Shown: positions 8,300 to 16,478 of the stretch, one piece after another
Numbering within the stretch: the first letter of the stretch is position 1
How the letters are laid out: every line of letters begins with the position of its first letter
Assembly (NCBI RefSeq): GCF_026340655.1
Contig: NZ_JAPEOZ010000001.1
Location: forward strand, 6,386,001-6,450,000
Origin: Streptomyces sp. NBC_01275
GTDB taxonomy: Bacteria > Actinomycetota > Actinomycetes > Streptomycetales > Streptomycetaceae
Direction of reading: 5' to 3'
DNA length: 64,000 bases
The notes under the pieces: generated by a model
Told to the model about the DNA's origin: nothing
The model's input: the letters and a program-made list of their open reading frames with translations, nothing else
Database searches by the model: none
Made by a program: the position numbers and the translations under genes

Positions 8300-9478
8300 G
8301 TGTCGCTGCCACCCCTGGTCGAGCCAGCCTCTGAGCTCACCGTAGACGAGGTCCGCAGGTACTCCCGCCACCTGATCATCCCCGACGTCGGGATGGACGG
8401 GCAGAAGCGGCTGAAGAACGCCAAGGTGCTCTGTGTGGGCGCCGGCGGCCTGGGCTCGCCGGCGCTGATGTACCTGGCCGCCGCGGGCGTGGGCACGCTC
8501 GGCATCGTGGAGTTCGACGAGGTCGACGAGTCGAACCTGCAGCGCCAGATCATCCACAGCCAGGCCGACATCGGCCGCTCCAAGGCCGAGTCCGCGCGCG
8601 ACTCCGTCCTCGGCATCAACCCGTACGTCAAGGTGGTCCTTCACGAAGAGCGGCTCGAGGCCGAGAACGTGATGGACATCTTCAGCCAGTACGACCTGAT
8701 CGTCGACGGCACGGACAACTTCGCGACCCGCTACCTGGTCAACGACGCGGCCGTTCTGCTCAACAAGCCGTACGTGTGGGGCTCGATCTACCGCTTCGAC
8801 GGCCAGGCCTCCGTGTTCTGGTCCGAGTACGGCCCCTGCTACCGCTGCCTCTACCCGGAGCCGCCGCCGCCGGGCATGGTCCCCTCCTGCGCCGAGGGCG
8901 GCGTCCTGGGCGTGCTGTGCGCGTCCATCGGCTCCATCCAGGTCACCGAGGCGATCAAGGTCCTCACCGGCACGGGTGAGTCCCTGGTCGGCCGCCTGAT
9001 GATCTACGACGCCCTGGAGATGCAGTACCGCCAGGTCAAGATCCGCAAGGACCCGAACTGCGCGGTCTGCGGCGACAACCCGACCGTCACCGAGCTCATC
9101 GACTACGAGGCCTTCTGCGGCGTCGTCTCCGAGGAGGCCCAGGCGGCGGCGGCCGGCTCCACGATCACTCCCAAGCAGCTCAAGGAGTGGATCGACGACG
9201 GCGAGAACATCGAGATCATCGACGTCCGCGAGCCGAACGAGTACGAGATCGTCTCCATCCCGGGCGCCAAGCTGATCCCCAAGAACGAGTTCCTCCTGGG
9301 CACCGCCCTGGAGGGTCTGCCGCAGGACAAGAAGATCGTCCTGCACTGCAAGACGGGTGTCCGCAGTGCGGAAGTCCTCGCGGTCCTGAAGTCCGCGGGC
9401 TTCTCGGACGCCGTGCACGTCGGCGGCGGCGTGATCGGCTGGGTCCACCAGATCGAGCCGAGCAAGCCCGTCTACTGA
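8300..9478 (+). CDS. moeZ: MoeZ: adenylyltransferase/sulfurtransferase
   Basis: Activates the C-terminal Gly-Gly of ubiquitin-like sulfur carriers (MoaD, ThiS, CysO) by adenylation, then transfers sulfur for molybdopterin, thiamine, cysteine and related pathways. The N-terminal ThiF/E1 domain has GAGGLGS (residues 47-53) and LQRQIIHSQADIG; paired CxxC zinc ligands are CYRC and CAVC. The C-terminal rhodanese domain carries the catalytic Cys in HCKTGVRSAEV near residue 349. At 392 residues it has the full MoeZ architecture. GTG 8300 has GGAG 5 nt upstream. It is expressed alone from a sigma-R type promoter, fitting a role in thiol stress, and ends at a strong terminator shared with the convergent hydrolase. 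Confidence 0.95.
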   Translation: MSLPPLVEPASELTVDEVRRYSRHLIIPDVGMDGQKRLKNAKVLCVGAGGLGSPALMYLAAAGVGTLGIVEFDEVDESNLQRQIIHSQADIGRSKAESARDSVLGINPYVKVVLHEERLEAENVMDIFSQYDLIVDGTDNFATRYLVNDAAVLLNKPYVWGSIYRFDGQASVFWSEYGPCYRCLYPEPPPPGMVPSCAEGGVLGVLCASIGSIQVTEAIKVLTGTGESLVGRLMIYDALEMQYRQVKIRKDPNCAVCGDNPTVTELIDYEAFCGVVSEEAQAAAAGSTITPKQLKEWIDDGENIEIIDVREPNEYEIVSIPGAKLIPKNEFLLGTALEGLPQDKKIVLHCKTGVRSAEVLAVLKSAGFSDAVHVGGGVIGWVHQIEPSKPVY

Positions 9479-9497
9479 GCAGACCTGCCTGCCTGAC

Positions 9498-9540
9498 CGG
9501 CGGGGGTTTCGCGCACCACGAGTGTCCGAAGCCCCCGCCG
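9498..9540. terminator. Bidirectional terminator between moeZ and hydrolase gene
   Basis: The stem CGGCGGGGG (9498-9506) pairs with CCCCCGCCG (9532-9540) and extends by TTTCG/CGAAG with one mismatch. It sits between convergent genes. Confidence 0.7.
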
Positions 9541-9543
9541 TCG

Positions 9544-11109
9544 TCATGAGCAGACAGCGCCGTCCTTCGGCACGGTGCCGTTCAGCAGATACGCGTTCAC
9601 CGCCGAGTCGACGCAGTCGCTCCCGCTCCCGTACGCACCGTGTCCCTCGCCCTTCCAGGTGAGCAGCACTCCGACGCCCTTGCCCAGTTCGTCCGCCATC
9701 TTCCGGGCGCCCTCGTAGGGCGTCGCCGGGTCCCCGGTATTGCCGACCAGCAGGATCGGCGCCGCGCCCGCCGCGCTCACCTCCGGTGTGTCGTACTGCC
9801 CGGTCACCGGCCAGTCGTGGCACCAGCCGGCCGTGTCCCAGCCGAGGAAGTCGCCGAACACGGGCGAGATCTTCTCGAACTCCGGCAGCAGCTTCTTGGT
9901 CTCCTCGGGCGTGGGCCGCTGCTTGTCGTCCAAGCACGATATGACCCGTTGGGAATGGGTCGTCGTGCCGTAGTTCCCCGAGGCGTCCCGCTCGTTGTAC
10001 GCGTCGGCGAGCGACAGCAGTTCGGAGCCGTCCCCGTTCTGCGCCGACTTCAGGGCGCTGGTCAGACTCGGCCAGCCCTCCTTGCTGTAGAGCGGCAGGA
10101 CGATGCCGGTCACGGCGAGCGTCTGGGTCAGCTTGCGCCCGTCCGACGTCGGCAGCGGGTCGGCGTCGATCCGGTCCAGGAGGTCCGCGATCTTCTCGCT
10201 GCCCTGCTCGGGGTCCTGGCCGGTCGACTTGAGGTAGTCGTCGAGCGCCCGCTGGAATCCCCGCGCCTGGTTCTCGGCGTGGCCCACCGCGTCTGCGGTC
10301 GGGTCGACGACCGCGTCGAGGATCAGGCGTCCCACGTTCTTCGGGAACAAGTGGGCGTACACGCCGCCCAGTTCGGTGCCGTAGGAGATGCCGAAGTAGT
10401 GCATCTCGGCGTCTCCGAGGACCTGGCGCATCAGATCCATGTCCCGCGCGGTGTCGGTCGTCGAGACATGCGCGATCAGATCACCGGCGGCCTTCTCGCA
10501 GCCCTTGCCGAAGTCGGTGGCGTCCTGGAGGTACGCCTGTTCCTCGGCCGGGGTGTCCGGGGTGGAGTCGATGGGCTCGGCGGCCCGGATGTCCTTGTTG
10601 GCGCGGCAGCGGATGCCCTCGCTGGCGCCGACCCCGCGCGGGTCCCAGCTCACCAGGTCGTAGCGGTCGCGGAACGAGGACATCGTGGAGCCGAAGGCCG
10701 GGAGCGTCGACACGCCCGAGCCGCCGGGGCCGCCGAAGTTGAACAGCAGCGAGCCGATCCGCTTGCCGTCGCCGCCGCGGGCCTTGGCGCGCACCAGGGC
10801 GAGATCGATGGTCGTGCCGTCCGGCTTCGACCAGTCCAGCGGCGCCTTGAGCGTCGCGCACTGCCAGTCGCTGCCCGGCGCGGCGGAGTCCGCGGTGGCC
10901 TTGCAGCGCCCCCAGTCGAGCTTCTGACCGGTCAGCGAGGCCGGAAGCGCCGCGGTCGTGGCCGAGGAACCGGCCGACGGCTGCGCTCCGGTCGTACTCC
11001 CCTTGCCCCCCTTGTCGTCCTTGCCGCCGTCCGACGTGCCGCTGCTACAACCGGCCACCAGCAGTGCGGCGACGGCGCCCAGTGCCGTCCACCGTCCGAG
11101 TCGCGCCAT
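9544..11109 (-). CDS. Lipoprotein alpha/beta hydrolase, tripeptidyl-aminopeptidase (SlpD/E-like) family
   Basis: Membrane-anchored extracellular peptidase candidate. The signal peptide ends in the lipobox LLVAGC (Cys 21), followed by a disordered Gly/Ser/Lys linker. The hydrolase core shows the oxyanion/Gly loop NFGGPGGSG, nucleophile Ser in GISYG near residue 240, the Asp-containing NTGDPATPYEGARKM, and the catalytic His in GEGHGAYG near the C-terminus, the TAP C-terminal domain arrangement. Cys pairs around the active site probably form disulfides. It is closely paralogous to the next gene (11272-12816), from which it is separated by about 160 bp with the same orientation, so a tandem duplication is likely. 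Relatives cleave N-terminal tripeptides in the Streptomyces cell envelope. Confidence 0.88.
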   Translation of the reverse strand: MARLGRWTALGAVAALLVAGCSSGTSDGGKDDKGGKGSTTGAQPSAGSSATTAALPASLTGQKLDWGRCKATADSAAPGSDWQCATLKAPLDWSKPDGTTIDLALVRAKARGGDGKRIGSLLFNFGGPGGSGVSTLPAFGSTMSSFRDRYDLVSWDPRGVGASEGIRCRANKDIRAAEPIDSTPDTPAEEQAYLQDATDFGKGCEKAAGDLIAHVSTTDTARDMDLMRQVLGDAEMHYFGISYGTELGGVYAHLFPKNVGRLILDAVVDPTADAVGHAENQARGFQRALDDYLKSTGQDPEQGSEKIADLLDRIDADPLPTSDGRKLTQTLAVTGIVLPLYSKEGWPSLTSALKSAQNGDGSELLSLADAYNERDASGNYGTTTHSQRVISCLDDKQRPTPEETKKLLPEFEKISPVFGDFLGWDTAGWCHDWPVTGQYDTPEVSAAGAAPILLVGNTGDPATPYEGARKMADELGKGVGVLLTWKGEGHGAYGSGSDCVDSAVNAYLLNGTVPKDGAVCS

Positions 11110-11271
11110 GTGCCCTTCCCCCCTTGCGGACCGTCCGCACGAGTCGGCGTACGGCTGTCAGGCCATAGTAGGCGGATCACGCTCGGCCCGTCCGAGCCTG
11201 TGGATAACCTTTTGACCTGCGGGTTTTCCAGGAAATTAGCGGGAAAGCGGAGGACGGAGGGGGAGGAGGCG

Positions 11272-12816
11272 TCAGGAGCAGACGGTTCCGGCGGCCGGCA
11301 CCTTGCCGTCCAGCAGATAGCCGTTCACCGCCGTCCGCACGCAGGTGTTCTTGCTGTCGTACGCACCGTGCCCCTGCCCCTTGTACGTCAGCTCGACCCC
11401 GACGCCTTCGCCCAGCGCGGTCACCATCTTGCGCGCCCCCTCGTACGGGGTCGCCGGGTCGCCGGTGTTGCCCACGACGAGGATCGGCGCCGACCCGGGC
11501 GCGCTCACGTCGGGATGGTCGGCGCCGCCCGGCACGGCCCAGTCGGTGCAGGTGACCATGGACCAGGCCAGGAAGTCCCCGAAGGTGGCGGAGGCCGCCC
11601 GGAACTGCGGCAGCCTCTCCTCCACGTCGCCCACGGAGTAACGCGGCTTGTCGTCGGAGCAGTTGATGGCGACGTTGGCGGCGGTGATGTTGCTGTACTC
11701 GCCGTTGTCGTTGCGGCCGTTCATCAGGTCGGACAGCAGCATCAGGATCTTGCCGTCGCCGCTGTAGGCCTGGTCCAGGCCCTCGGTGAGGTACTCCCAG
11801 AAGTCCTTCGAGTACAGCGCCTGCGCGATGCCGTTGGTCGCGGCGCTCTGGGTCAGCTCGCGCGGGAAGATGCCCGGGATCGGCTTGGCGTCGAGGTCCT
11901 TCAGCAGCTTGGCGATCCGGTCCTTGACGTCCTGCACGCTGTCCCCGACGAGGCAGTCCTCGGTCTGGGACGTGCAGTCCTCGGCGAAGTTGTCGAGCGC
12001 GAGCTGAAAGCCTTCGGCCTGCCCGAGCGCGCCCTGCTCGGCCGTCTGCGTCGGGTCGACGACCGCGTCGAAGACGGCGCGCCCCACGTTCTGCGGGAAC
12101 AAGTGGGCGTACACACCGCCCAGTTCGGTGCCGTAGGAGATGCCGAAGTAGTACAGCTTGTCGTCGCCGAGGACCTGGCGCATCAGGTCCATGTCGCGGG
12201 CCGCGTCGGTGGTGCGCACCTGCGGCAGCATCCTCTTCGAGTTCTTCTCGCAGGTCGCGTTGAACTCCTTGGTGTTGTCCAGCAGTGTGCTGCGCTCGGC
12301 GGCGTCGTCGGGCGTCGTGTCCTGCTGGAAGTAGGCGTCCAGCTGCTGGTCGTTCTCGCAGCGCACGCCGGCGCTGCGGCCGACTCCGCGCGGGTCGAAG
12401 CTCACCAGGTCGTAGCGGGTACGCAGGGCCGCGTACTCGTCGCCGAACGCGGGCAGCGTGGTGACGCCCGAGCCGCCGGGGCCGCCGAAGTTGAACACCA
12501 ACGAGCCGATCCGCTCGCTCGCGTCGCCGCTCGCCGCCGCCCGGATCAGCGCGATCCCGATCGTGTCGCCCTTCGGGTCGTCCCAGTCGAGCGGCGCCTT
12601 CATCGTGGCGCACTGCCACTCGTCGCCGTCCGGCAGCGCGGACGGCGCGCTGCCGCCGCCCTCCGCCTGGGAGGGGGCCGGACAGTCCTTCCAGCTCAGC
12701 TGCTGCGCCGTCAGATCCTCGTCGCGGGCGTCGTCGCCGCAGCCCGCCACCAGGGAGGACAGCAGCAGGGCGGTGGCGGTCAGCGCGGCGGCATGCGGAC
12801 GGGAGGGGTTCGGCAT
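11272..12816 (-). CDS. Lipoprotein alpha/beta hydrolase, paralogue of the neighbouring gene
   Basis: A second SlpD/E-type tripeptidyl-aminopeptidase-like lipoprotein (514 residues). ATG 12816 gives a proper signal peptide ending in lipobox SLVAGC; an in-frame start at 12858 would add a charged leader and is rejected. It has the same core motifs as its neighbour: NFGGPGGSG, Ser in GISYG near residue 228, NTGDPATPYEGARKM, and a C-terminal GQGHGAYDSKNTC with a paired final Cys. The central lid differs (an extra Cys pair in the region with CTSQTEDC), so the copies may differ in specificity. The order suggests duplication followed by divergence. Confidence 0.88.
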   Translation of the reverse strand: MPNPSRPHAAALTATALLLSSLVAGCGDDARDEDLTAQQLSWKDCPAPSQAEGGGSAPSALPDGDEWQCATMKAPLDWDDPKGDTIGIALIRAAASGDASERIGSLVFNFGGPGGSGVTTLPAFGDEYAALRTRYDLVSFDPRGVGRSAGVRCENDQQLDAYFQQDTTPDDAAERSTLLDNTKEFNATCEKNSKRMLPQVRTTDAARDMDLMRQVLGDDKLYYFGISYGTELGGVYAHLFPQNVGRAVFDAVVDPTQTAEQGALGQAEGFQLALDNFAEDCTSQTEDCLVGDSVQDVKDRIAKLLKDLDAKPIPGIFPRELTQSAATNGIAQALYSKDFWEYLTEGLDQAYSGDGKILMLLSDLMNGRNDNGEYSNITAANVAINCSDDKPRYSVGDVEERLPQFRAASATFGDFLAWSMVTCTDWAVPGGADHPDVSAPGSAPILVVGNTGDPATPYEGARKMVTALGEGVGVELTYKGQGHGAYDSKNTCVRTAVNGYLLDGKVPAAGTVCS

Positions 12817-12900
12817 GATCCCATCCTGCGGTGGGGCCCGACCGCGCGCGCGGGGCACGGTCCGTACGAGGTACGGCCGCCGCCGCGGGCCGTCGCCCCT

Positions 12901-15609
12901 CTAGAGCGCGCCCTTGCGGGACAGATGGTTGAAGGCCAGCCAGCCCGGCAGCACCGGCAGCCAGAGCGTCAGCAGGCGGAACAGCAGCACCGCGGGAGCG
13001 GCGACCTCCTTGGGCAGGCCGACCGCGATCAGACCGACCGTCAGGGTCGCCTCGACCGCCCCGACACCGCCCGGCGTCGGGGCGGCGGAGCCGAGGGCGT
13101 TGCCGGCGAGGAAGACGACGGCGACGCTGGCGATGCTGAGCGAGGTCGACTCGTCGCCGAACGCGCGGATCGAGGCGTCCAGGCACATCACGAAGCAGGC
13201 CGTCAGCAGCAGCATGCCGCCGATGCCGGTGACCAGCTTCTGCGGCCGCTGCAGCACGTCCAGCATGCGCGGGATGACGCCCGCGAACAGCGACCTCACG
13301 CGCGTGACGACGAATTTCCGCAGGAACGGCACCGACGTCACCACGAGCACGAGCACCGCCACCGTGAGCAGCCCCGCGATGACCGTGCGGGACGGCGACA
13401 GCGACGGCGTCTTCTCAGTGCCCGTCAGATAGCCGAACGACAGCAGCATCAGGATGTGGCAGCCGAGCCCGAACAGCTGCGAGGCGCCGACGCTGGCCAC
13501 CGCGAGCCCCGGCCGCACCCCCGCGCGCTGCAGGAACCGCGTGTTGAGCGCGACCCCGCCGACTGCGGCCGGGGCGACGATCTTCACGAACGACCCGGCG
13601 ACCTGCGCGGCCACCGTCCGCGGGAACGGCACCCGCTCCGGCACGAACCCCAGCAGACTCATCGCCGCGGCCACATAACTCAGCGCGGAGAACGCCACGG
13701 CCGCCGCGACCCAGCCCCACTCGGCGTTGGCGACGAGCGGGCCGAACTCGATGTGTGTGAGCTGCGTCAGCAGGAAATAGGCGCCGATGGCGCCGGCGAT
13801 GACACTCCCCAGGGTGCGCGGCCGCACCCGCTCCAGCCGGGCCGGTTCGACCGGCGCCTGGGGCCGGATCCGCAGCACCTCGTGCCGGATCTGGGTGAGC
13901 AGATCCTCCTCGCGGGCCCCTTCCAGCGCGTCGTCGATGGCCCGCTTCTCGGCCCGCGCCTGTGCCCGTACGGCCTTCTTGTCGGACTTCCCGGGGACGG
14001 GCTCCTCGTCCTGCCCGGATTCCAGCCGGGCCTGCTTCGCCAGCCGGGACGCCTCCAGGACCGCCTCACGCTCGCGCTGCGCCCGCTCCCGGGCCAGTCT
14101 GCGCAGCGTCGCGCGCGTGGAGCGGCTGAGCGCGATGGGCTGGAGCATCGGCAGACAGTTCGCCACGGCGTCGGGGCCGAGCAGGCTCACGCCCGAGGCG
14201 ACCGCCCGCTCGGCGCCCACCCGCAGGCCCAGGGTCACCAGCAGCTGGGAGACGTCCATGCGCAGCAGCAGGTCGCCCGCCGCGATCTCCCCGACCCGCA
14301 GATCGGTGAGGATCACCGTGCCGGAACGATCCACCAGAATCGCGTCGCCCACCAGCCGGCGGTGCGCGATGCGCCGGGACTGCAGGGCCCGTACCTGGTG
14401 CCAGGTGTCCCGCAGCAGGTCGTCGGTGATGTCCTCGTCCGCCAGCGAGTCGAGCGTACGACCGCCGGTGTGCTCGTAGACCAGCATCACGGCGTCGGGG
14501 CCGAGTTCGGAGGTCGCGATCAGCTTCGGCGCGTTGGCGCCGGCCGCGATCGCCGCGTAGGCGAGCAGCGCCTCCTGCTCGAGGGCCTGGCGCAGCGACT
14601 GCAGGCTGCTGCGGGTGGCGAAGCCGCGCAGGGTCAGGTTGCGCCAGGCGCGGTAGAAGAAGCCCTGGGCCTGCTGTTCGCGGTCGACCACTGTGACGTC
14701 CAGCGGCGGGCCGTCCTCCAGGGTGACGAAGTAGCGTCGGCCGCGGTCGCCGGTCTCCGCGGTGTCCGGCGCCTCCTCGCGGGCCGCGCTCACCGGGTGG
14801 AAGCCGACGGTCCGCAGGCCCGCCATCAGGTTCCGTCCGGTGGGACGGACGTTCGGCGAGCCGACGGCGTACAGCGTGCCGTAGGCCACCGTCCAGCCGA
14901 TCAGCACCGTCAGGATGATCGAGAACGGGGTCGTGTAGCCGGTGACGAGCATGGAGAAGGCGTCGAGGAGCAGCACGATCCACAGCACCGCCCGCCAGCG
15001 CGGGCGACGCGACATGCCGACGGCCGTCATGTACGCGATGACGGGCGCGAGGTAGCCGTGCACCGGGTCGGTGAGGGCGTGGATGTCGCTCGGGGACGGC
15101 TGGGTGAGGGCTTCCTGGATCGAGCCCGGGGCGGCCTTGGCGACCCAAAGGTCGGTGGCGAGGGTCACACCGTGGGCGAGGACGGCCGCGAGCACGCCGT
15201 CGGCGATGCGCAGCCCGTCCCGTTTGATCAGCCGCTCGATCGCGAACGCGACCGGCACGAGCAGGATCGCGATGCTGGACGCCAGCCCCGCGATCTTGAT
15301 GAGCAGATCGGGCGCCTGTCCGGTGCCCTTGTTGATGTCCTGTTCGAGGCCGGAGGTCGTCCCGTGCGCGAAGGCGGCGATGCCCAGCAGCACGATGACG
15401 GCGAGCACGCCCACCAGCAGGCGCATCAGGTCGGAGGGGCGGTGCACGCGCGCGGGGAGCAGTGGTTCGTCGCCCTCCACCTCGTCGATGTGCACCTCTT
15501 CGCACGACTCGTCCCGTGCGTCTTCCCGGGTCTCGTCCGCGTTGTCCGGGCGCGCGGCAGCGTCAGAGGTGCCCTCGGCGTCCTCGGGATGCACACCCTG
15601 CTGCTTCAT
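12901..15609 (-). CDS. Large membrane protein: kinase-like domain plus LPG-synthase/UPF0104 flippase-like domain
   Basis: About 902 residues. An acidic N-terminus is followed by several membrane segments, then a kinase-like module (residues about 320-460; LVYEHTGGRTLDSL, AHRRLVGDAILVD, ILTDLRVGEIAAGD). The usual HxD catalytic loop is degenerate, so it may be a pseudokinase. A charged coiled region leads to a C-terminal eight-helix lysylphosphatidylglycerol_synthase_TM domain (about 600-880; VGGVALNTRFLQRAGVRPG and TPGGVGAVEATL are typical). No C-terminal aminoacyl-transfer (DUF2156) domain is present, so it is not an MprF. ATG 15609 is preferred over GTG 15633 because it has AAGAAGAG just upstream. 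A lipid transport or envelope regulatory role is inferred only. Confidence 0.82.
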   Translation of the reverse strand: MKQQGVHPEDAEGTSDAAARPDNADETREDARDESCEEVHIDEVEGDEPLLPARVHRPSDLMRLLVGVLAVIVLLGIAAFAHGTTSGLEQDINKGTGQAPDLLIKIAGLASSIAILLVPVAFAIERLIKRDGLRIADGVLAAVLAHGVTLATDLWVAKAAPGSIQEALTQPSPSDIHALTDPVHGYLAPVIAYMTAVGMSRRPRWRAVLWIVLLLDAFSMLVTGYTTPFSIILTVLIGWTVAYGTLYAVGSPNVRPTGRNLMAGLRTVGFHPVSAAREEAPDTAETGDRGRRYFVTLEDGPPLDVTVVDREQQAQGFFYRAWRNLTLRGFATRSSLQSLRQALEQEALLAYAAIAAGANAPKLIATSELGPDAVMLVYEHTGGRTLDSLADEDITDDLLRDTWHQVRALQSRRIAHRRLVGDAILVDRSGTVILTDLRVGEIAAGDLLLRMDVSQLLVTLGLRVGAERAVASGVSLLGPDAVANCLPMLQPIALSRSTRATLRRLARERAQREREAVLEASRLAKQARLESGQDEEPVPGKSDKKAVRAQARAEKRAIDDALEGAREEDLLTQIRHEVLRIRPQAPVEPARLERVRPRTLGSVIAGAIGAYFLLTQLTHIEFGPLVANAEWGWVAAAVAFSALSYVAAAMSLLGFVPERVPFPRTVAAQVAGSFVKIVAPAAVGGVALNTRFLQRAGVRPGLAVASVGASQLFGLGCHILMLLSFGYLTGTEKTPSLSPSRTVIAGLLTVAVLVLVVTSVPFLRKFVVTRVRSLFAGVIPRMLDVLQRPQKLVTGIGGMLLLTACFVMCLDASIRAFGDESTSLSIASVAVVFLAGNALGSAAPTPGGVGAVEATLTVGLIAVGLPKEVAAPAVLLFRLLTLWLPVLPGWLAFNHLSRKGAL

Positions 15610-15795
15610 GGTCTCTTCTTGATCTCGTATCACCGGTCACCGCCCGCACGATGGTGGCATGCCCCACCGACACACAGGGGCATCAGGGTGCAAACGCGGG
15701 GGCGCACAGTCTGCCCGAAGCGCCGCTCGGGGGCGAGGGTCACGCACAGTCGCCGGCCCGTCGCATTGTCGGTGGGATGGGGCAGGATGGGGCGG

Positions 15796-16212
15796 ATGAG
15801 CGAGCAGAGCCTTCCGGACGACGCCGGGCCGGAGTACGACGTCGCCCGCGCGGAGTACGCGGAGTACGCGGACGCGCTGCCCGAGTACGCCGAGCGGGTC
15901 CTCGAGGTCGCTGAGCTGATCCCGCCCGGGCGCGTCATGACGTACGGGGACGTCGCCGAGTGGCTCGAGGAGGGCGGTCCCCGGCAGGTCGGCCGTGTAA
16001 TGGCCCTCTATGGAGGAGCCGCTCCCTGGTGGCGTGTGGTGCGCGCCGACGGGCAGCTGCTCCCGGGCCACGAGCTGCGCGCGCTCGACCACTACCGCAC
16101 CGAGGGCACGCCCCTGAAGGAGGCGAGCAGGGCCGCCCAGGGCCATCTGCCGCGCCTCGACATGAAGCGGGCCCGATGGGACGGCGGCGAACGCGCGGAG
16201 GGTCACACCTGA
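15796..16212 (+). CDS. Alkyltransferase-like (ATL) protein, MGMT C-terminal fold
   Basis: A DNA alkylation damage sensor. The 138 residues keep the MGMT DNA-binding fold (IPPGRVMTYGDVAEWL helix-turn-helix start; RQVGRVMALYGG with the arginine finger). The alkyl-acceptor PCHRV motif is replaced by PWWRVV, so no cysteine can accept an alkyl group. ATL proteins bind O6-alkylguanine and hand lesions to nucleotide excision repair. ATG 15796 is preceded by CAGGAT 7 nt upstream, a leaderless-type -10 box; an alternative ATG at 15787 would add three residues. It lies just before adnA, as its homologue does in mycobacteria. Confidence 0.87.
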   Translation: MSEQSLPDDAGPEYDVARAEYAEYADALPEYAERVLEVAELIPPGRVMTYGDVAEWLEEGGPRQVGRVMALYGGAAPWWRVVRADGQLLPGHELRALDHYRTEGTPLKEASRAAQGHLPRLDMKRARWDGGERAEGHT

Positions 16213-16478
16213 CAGCGTCCGCCATCGGACGGCGTCGGGGCGACCCCGTGGTCCGTACGGGGGAACCGGGAGGAAGCGGGCACGTCCGTGGCATGGCGTA
16301 CGTTCGATGGGCGTGGGGCGTGCGTGGCGTGCGGGCCGGGAGGGAAGAAGCGGAAGCCCTGCTTCCGAACGGTCCGTCGGCGTAGCGTCGGCCGCACGCG
16401 TCTCCCTCATCCCGCGACCACCGCCCTCCCGAAGCGGTTGTCTGCAAACCAGCACACCCACCAGGACCGGCGAACCAC

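Noticed and set aside
6557..9937. A 1126-codon minus-strand open frame opposite the epimerase, spherulin and moeZ genes
   Set aside because: The opposite strand has three clear conserved proteins. The frame's translation has no recognisable domain and is a GC-skew shadow.
9640..16212. A 2190-codon plus-strand open frame
   Set aside because: It runs antisense through two lipoprotein hydrolase genes and the large membrane protein. Long antisense frames are expected in high-GC DNA; translation is Arg/Gly/Ala-rich with no domains. Only its last part (15796-16212) is a real gene.
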